The position numbers and the translations under genes were made by a program. A DNA stretch of 64,000 nucleotides from JAPPLB01 sp965206655 (GTDB lineage Bacteria > Acidobacteriota > Terriglobia > Bryobacterales > UBA6623), in the NCBI GenBank assembly GCA_965206655.1, contig CBDBKC010000017.1:62001-126000 (forward strand), written 5' to 3'. Positions 61,243 through 64,000 of this stretch are shown here, one piece after another (the first letter of the stretch is position 1; the number at the start of each line of letters is the position of its first letter). The notes beneath the pieces are model-generated. The model was not told the DNA's origin. It saw nothing but the letters and a program-made list of their open reading frames with translations, and did not search any database.

Positions 61243-62436
61243 ATGCACATCGACCGTCGCGCCGCTCTGCGAAATCTCGCGAGCTTCTTTTTGGCTTCAC
61301 CACTGCTTTCCGGGCAGGGCCTGCCCGAGCAGGATCCTCTGCTTGATCCCATCAACGTTTGGGAGTTCAAGAAGCTGGCTAAAGAGAAGCTTGATCCCAT
61401 CGCCTGGGACTACATGGATGAGGGCGGCAAGGACGAAGTTTCGCTGCGCGAGAACCGCAAGGCGTTCGACCGCATCATTCTGCGACCGCGCTGGCTAACG
61501 GATGTGCATGACATCGACCTATCGACCGAGTTGCTCGGGCAGAAGATGAACTTCCCGATCTACGTCTGCCCGGCCGGGGGGAAGAATTGCTTCTATCCGA
61601 ATGGCGAGTTGGAGACGGCCAAAGGGGCGGTCGAGGCGGGCGCTCATATGATTACGAATGGCGGGATCGACGATCTCGTCAAGAGCGGCGAGGGGCCGAA
61701 GACTTGCTGGCATTACACGATCGGCGGGAACTTCAGCCGGGAACGCGACATGCTTAATTTCGTCGACCGTGTCGAGGAGGCCGGCTACACGGGCATCTGC
61801 TGGACGGTGGACAACATGCTCGTCTCACACCGCGAGCGCAGCATCAAAAACAAGTTCGTGCGCACTTGGTGCAACGAAGGCGGCGTCCCCCGGAACGATG
61901 ACGGCGAAGTGGTTTTCAGAGAGAGCGATGTGGACAAGATTTGGCGCAGCGATGTGTATCCGTCGCGTCCGTTCCCGCTGCCGACTTGGGACAATCTGCG
62001 TCAGCTTCGCGACATGACTGATTTGCCGATCGTCATCAAGGGCGTGCTGACGGGCGAGGACACGGAGTTGTGTGTTCGCTACGGAATGTCGGCGGCGGTG
62101 GTGTCGAATCACGGCGCGCGTCAGATGGACCACACGGGTTCGACGATTGAGGCTCTGCCCGAGTGTGTACAGGCCGCGGGTGGCAAGATGCCGGTGCTGA
62201 TCGACGGCGGCTTCCGGCGCGGCACGGACGTGCTGAAAGCGCTGGCGCTGGGCGCGACGGCGGTGGGAATTGCTCGTCCTTACCTGTGGGGGCTGACCAG
62301 CTTTGGAAGCCGCGGGGTAGCGCGGGTGCTGGAGTTGCTTCGGGTCGAGTTGGCGCTCGACATGGGGATGAGCGGCGTTGCTAAGATTTCGGACATCAAC
62401 CGGAAGCTGGTGCGGATTCGGAACTGGAGCATTTGA
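61243..62436 (+). CDS. FMN-dependent alpha-hydroxy-acid oxidizing protein, exported
   Basis: A 397-aa member of the lactate/glycolate oxidase (LldD) family with a Tat-like signal (HIDRRAALRNLASFFLASPL). The FMN barrel shows LDPIAWDYMDEGGKDEVSLR, FDRIILRPRWLTDVHDIDLS, LPIVIKGVLTGEDTELCVRY with the FMN-binding Lys, VVSNHGARQMDHTGSTIEAL with the catalytic His and Arg, and LIDGGFRRGTDVLKALALGA for the phosphate. Export is unusual for this family, which is normally cytoplasmic or membrane-associated. It is the first of two paralogues; the second begins at 63379 with a lipoprotein gene between them. Confidence 0.92.
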   Translation: MHIDRRAALRNLASFFLASPLLSGQGLPEQDPLLDPINVWEFKKLAKEKLDPIAWDYMDEGGKDEVSLRENRKAFDRIILRPRWLTDVHDIDLSTELLGQKMNFPIYVCPAGGKNCFYPNGELETAKGAVEAGAHMITNGGIDDLVKSGEGPKTCWHYTIGGNFSRERDMLNFVDRVEEAGYTGICWTVDNMLVSHRERSIKNKFVRTWCNEGGVPRNDDGEVVFRESDVDKIWRSDVYPSRPFPLPTWDNLRQLRDMTDLPIVIKGVLTGEDTELCVRYGMSAAVVSNHGARQMDHTGSTIEALPECVQAAGGKMPVLIDGGFRRGTDVLKALALGATAVGIARPYLWGLTSFGSRGVARVLELLRVELALDMGMSGVAKISDINRKLVRIRNWSI

Positions 62437-62440
62437 GACC

Positions 62441-63358
62441 GTGGTAAGTCCGAAGAGCAAATCGTTGACACGAAGGCAGGTGTCGGTAAGCGCCGGGAAG
62501 TGGATCGCAGCCGGAACGGCACTAATCGCTTCCGCGTGCCGAGAGTCAAAGCCGGGCGTCGAAACCGCCGAGGAGCCGGGATCGATGACCCGCGGACAGG
62601 CGTGCGATTTTCAGTGTTCGTATATGACGTGGGACCTTCCGCCGCGTCCTGACCCACGCCCTCATGCGCGGCACAACATTCCTTTGGGCAACAAAGCCCG
62701 GATTCAGTTGGAAGCCATGGTTGACGTTATCAACGACGAAAGCGGGAGCATTGAGCAGTTTGTACTGATTGCCGCCTGCCGGACCGAGTGGGTGTATGCG
62801 GAAAGTGGATTGTTTCAACTCCCCAGTCGCGAGTACAGAAACATTTACTCCCTGACCGAGCAGCGATCGATGGGGCGTGCAATCTCGCATGACGGTGAGA
62901 CATCGTCTGCCACTCCGATTACGGATGGCTTCCGGTCGATCGAAATCGACGTCGCCCGTTTTGCTGCGTCGCGAGTGCTTGATACACCGGAAGCGATCAA
63001 CGAAGCGACGGAGAACAATGTTCCCTTGGTGGGCCGCACGGAGCTGAGCGATGAGTCCGGGCGAAAGTACGTCCTTGAGTATCCGATCAAGACAATGAAC
63101 TTCCGTCCGGAAAACGCTTCGTTTCAGGTGGATACGGGACCGCTGCTTGTTCCTGACTTTGATGCGGACGAGGACAAGGCGATCGATCGCCTGGAGATGG
63201 CTCACATTGCCTACAATCGGCTCGACCGGGCGGAGTTCATTCTGCGCCGGCCGACTCCGATTACGGACGACTCGGGTCGCGAGGTGGCCAGCGCCCTGCA
63301 CTTCTCGGACGTGCGAGAGGTTCAGGCGACGACAAGAATCTTGACAGGAGAAGGTTGA
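62441..63358 (+). CDS. Putative lipoprotein of unknown function
   Basis: A 305-aa protein starting at GTG 62441, four bases after the previous stop. The N-terminus has SLTRRQVSVSAGKWIAAGTA followed by LIASAC, which looks like a Tat signal with a lipobox and lipid-modified Cys near residue 33. A second Cys pair (RGQACDFQCSYMTW) follows. The rest is mixed alpha/beta (TRILTGEG at the end) with no family recognised. Lying between two alpha-hydroxy-acid oxidases in what looks like one operon, it may be a partner or electron acceptor, but no redox motif other than the Cys pair is visible. Confidence 0.75.
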   Translation: MVSPKSKSLTRRQVSVSAGKWIAAGTALIASACRESKPGVETAEEPGSMTRGQACDFQCSYMTWDLPPRPDPRPHARHNIPLGNKARIQLEAMVDVINDESGSIEQFVLIAACRTEWVYAESGLFQLPSREYRNIYSLTEQRSMGRAISHDGETSSATPITDGFRSIEIDVARFAASRVLDTPEAINEATENNVPLVGRTELSDESGRKYVLEYPIKTMNFRPENASFQVDTGPLLVPDFDADEDKAIDRLEMAHIAYNRLDRAEFILRRPTPITDDSGREVASALHFSDVREVQATTRILTGEG

Positions 63359-63378
63359 GCAGAAGGCTGAGCATTGTT

Positions 63379-64000
63379 ATGAAAGTTGACCGCCGCCGGG
63401 CTCTGCGAAGTCTGGCACAGATGTTTCTTGCATCACCTCTTTTGCAGCAGCAGATGCTGCGCTCGCAGGGGCCGCCGAAGATCGATCCGGTGCTGGAGCC
63501 GGCGAACGTAATGGATTTCGCGAAGCTGGCGCAGGAGAAGCTCGATCCGGTGGCTTGGGACTACATGGCTGAGGGTGCGAGCGATGAGGCGGCGCTGCGG
63601 GATGCACGCAAGGCCTTCGACCGCATCATCCTGCGTCCACGGTTCTTGACCGATGTTCACAAGATCGACATTTCGACGAAGCTGTTCGGTAAGACGCTAC
63701 GGCATCCGATCTTTATCGACCCGGCGGGCGGGAAGAACTGTTTCTATCCGGATGGCGAGAACGAAGTGGCGCGGGGCGCCGGCGAGACGGACACGCTGAT
63801 GATTTCGAATGGCGGAATCGAGCAGGTGGTCAAGTCAGGTCAGGGTCCGAAGAATTGGTGGCAGTTCACGACGGGCGGCGAGTTTCGGACCGAGAATGCG
63901 ATGCTCAATTTCGTCGAGCGTGTCGAGGACTCGGGAGCGAGCGCAATTTCGTTCACGGTTGACATCATGCACGTGTCGCACCGCGAGCGGAGCATCCACA
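63379..64000 (+). CDS. FMN-dependent alpha-hydroxy-acid oxidizing protein, second copy (cut by window edge)
   Basis: The first 207 codons of a paralogue of the gene at 61243. It starts at ATG 63379 with a Tat-like signal (MKVDRRRALRSLAQMFLASP). Matching blocks are LDPVAWDYMAEGASDEAALR, FDRIILRPRFLTDVHKIDIS, AGGKNCFYPDGENEVARGAG and VSHRERSIH. The sequence leaves the window before the active-site His. Its similarity over the whole visible length to the first copy indicates an ancient tandem duplication. Confidence 0.92.
   Translation, partial: MKVDRRRALRSLAQMFLASPLLQQQMLRSQGPPKIDPVLEPANVMDFAKLAQEKLDPVAWDYMAEGASDEAALRDARKAFDRIILRPRFLTDVHKIDISTKLFGKTLRHPIFIDPAGGKNCFYPDGENEVARGAGETDTLMISNGGIEQVVKSGQGPKNWWQFTTGGEFRTENAMLNFVERVEDSGASAISFTVDIMHVSHRERSIH

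Overview
The window is GC-rich bacterial chromosome, most likely from an Acidobacteriota member of the Bryobacter/Solibacter type. The evidence is a combination typical of that group: an Oar-like TonB-dependent receptor with a carboxypeptidase-regulatory N-terminus, a DUF6599 protein, a PSD1-type cytochrome gene paired with a DUF1501 gene, many Tat-exported oxidoreductases and amidohydrolase-like enzymes, and PQQ-type beta-propellers. The lineage is an inference from gene content; no rRNA or other taxonomic marker is present.

Layout. 1-10.6 kb: a secreted protein cut by the left edge, the PSD1/DUF1501 pair with a broken DUF1501 remnant nearby, DUF3303, a minus-strand operon (SSS symporter, 36-aa membrane peptide, FAD oxidoreductase) and a secreted acidobacterial protein whose end depends on a C10 tract. 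10.6-13.4 kb: REP-like hairpins, a MITE fragment and a complete group II intron of about 1.88 kb inserted beside a strong hairpin. 13.4-25.1 kb: glycosyltransferase, YihY/BrkB protein, two beta-propellers, a frameshifted amidohydrolase, a membrane transporter-like protein, and a TonB receptor/lipoprotein-sialidase operon. 25.4-40.2 kb: TMTC-like TPR membrane protein with KdsC phosphatase, a MITE, the secA operon, a Cys/Met-metabolism PLP enzyme, sulfatase, GNAT, 2OG oxygenase, MATE transporter and an enolase-superfamily enzyme.

40.3-47.5 kb is an accessory island. A decayed RHS/YD-repeat gene is followed by six perfect 699-bp tandem units derived from the 3' half of an IS110-family element; the last unit is continuous with a full-length transposase gene. 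Each unit carries about 376 bp of highly structured noncoding sequence (a bridge/seekRNA candidate) and, except in the last, a truncated transposase C-terminus whose start codon is made by the repeat junction. A second MITE and other noncoding repeats follow. This array is the most unusual feature of the window.

47.5-54.8 kb: creatininase-family enzyme, Gfo/Idh/MocA oxidoreductase, phytanoyl-CoA dioxygenase-like protein, glutathione-independent formaldehyde dehydrogenase, a small element with nested inverted repeats, a DDE integrase-type transposase and a PIG-L deacetylase. 54.9-64 kb: the complete 2-oxoglutarate dehydrogenase operon (sucA, sucB, lpdA), a small membrane protein with a good sigma70-type promoter, and two paralogous FMN-dependent alpha-hydroxy-acid oxidases separated by a putative lipoprotein; the second is cut by the right edge.

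Central metabolism (sucAB-lpdA), secretion (secA) and envelope sugar functions (kdsC, glycosyltransferase) are ordinary chromosome. The interest lies in the mobile-element region, in several frame disruptions at homopolymers, and in small genes and repeats that standard annotation would miss. No tRNA, rRNA or CRISPR array was seen.
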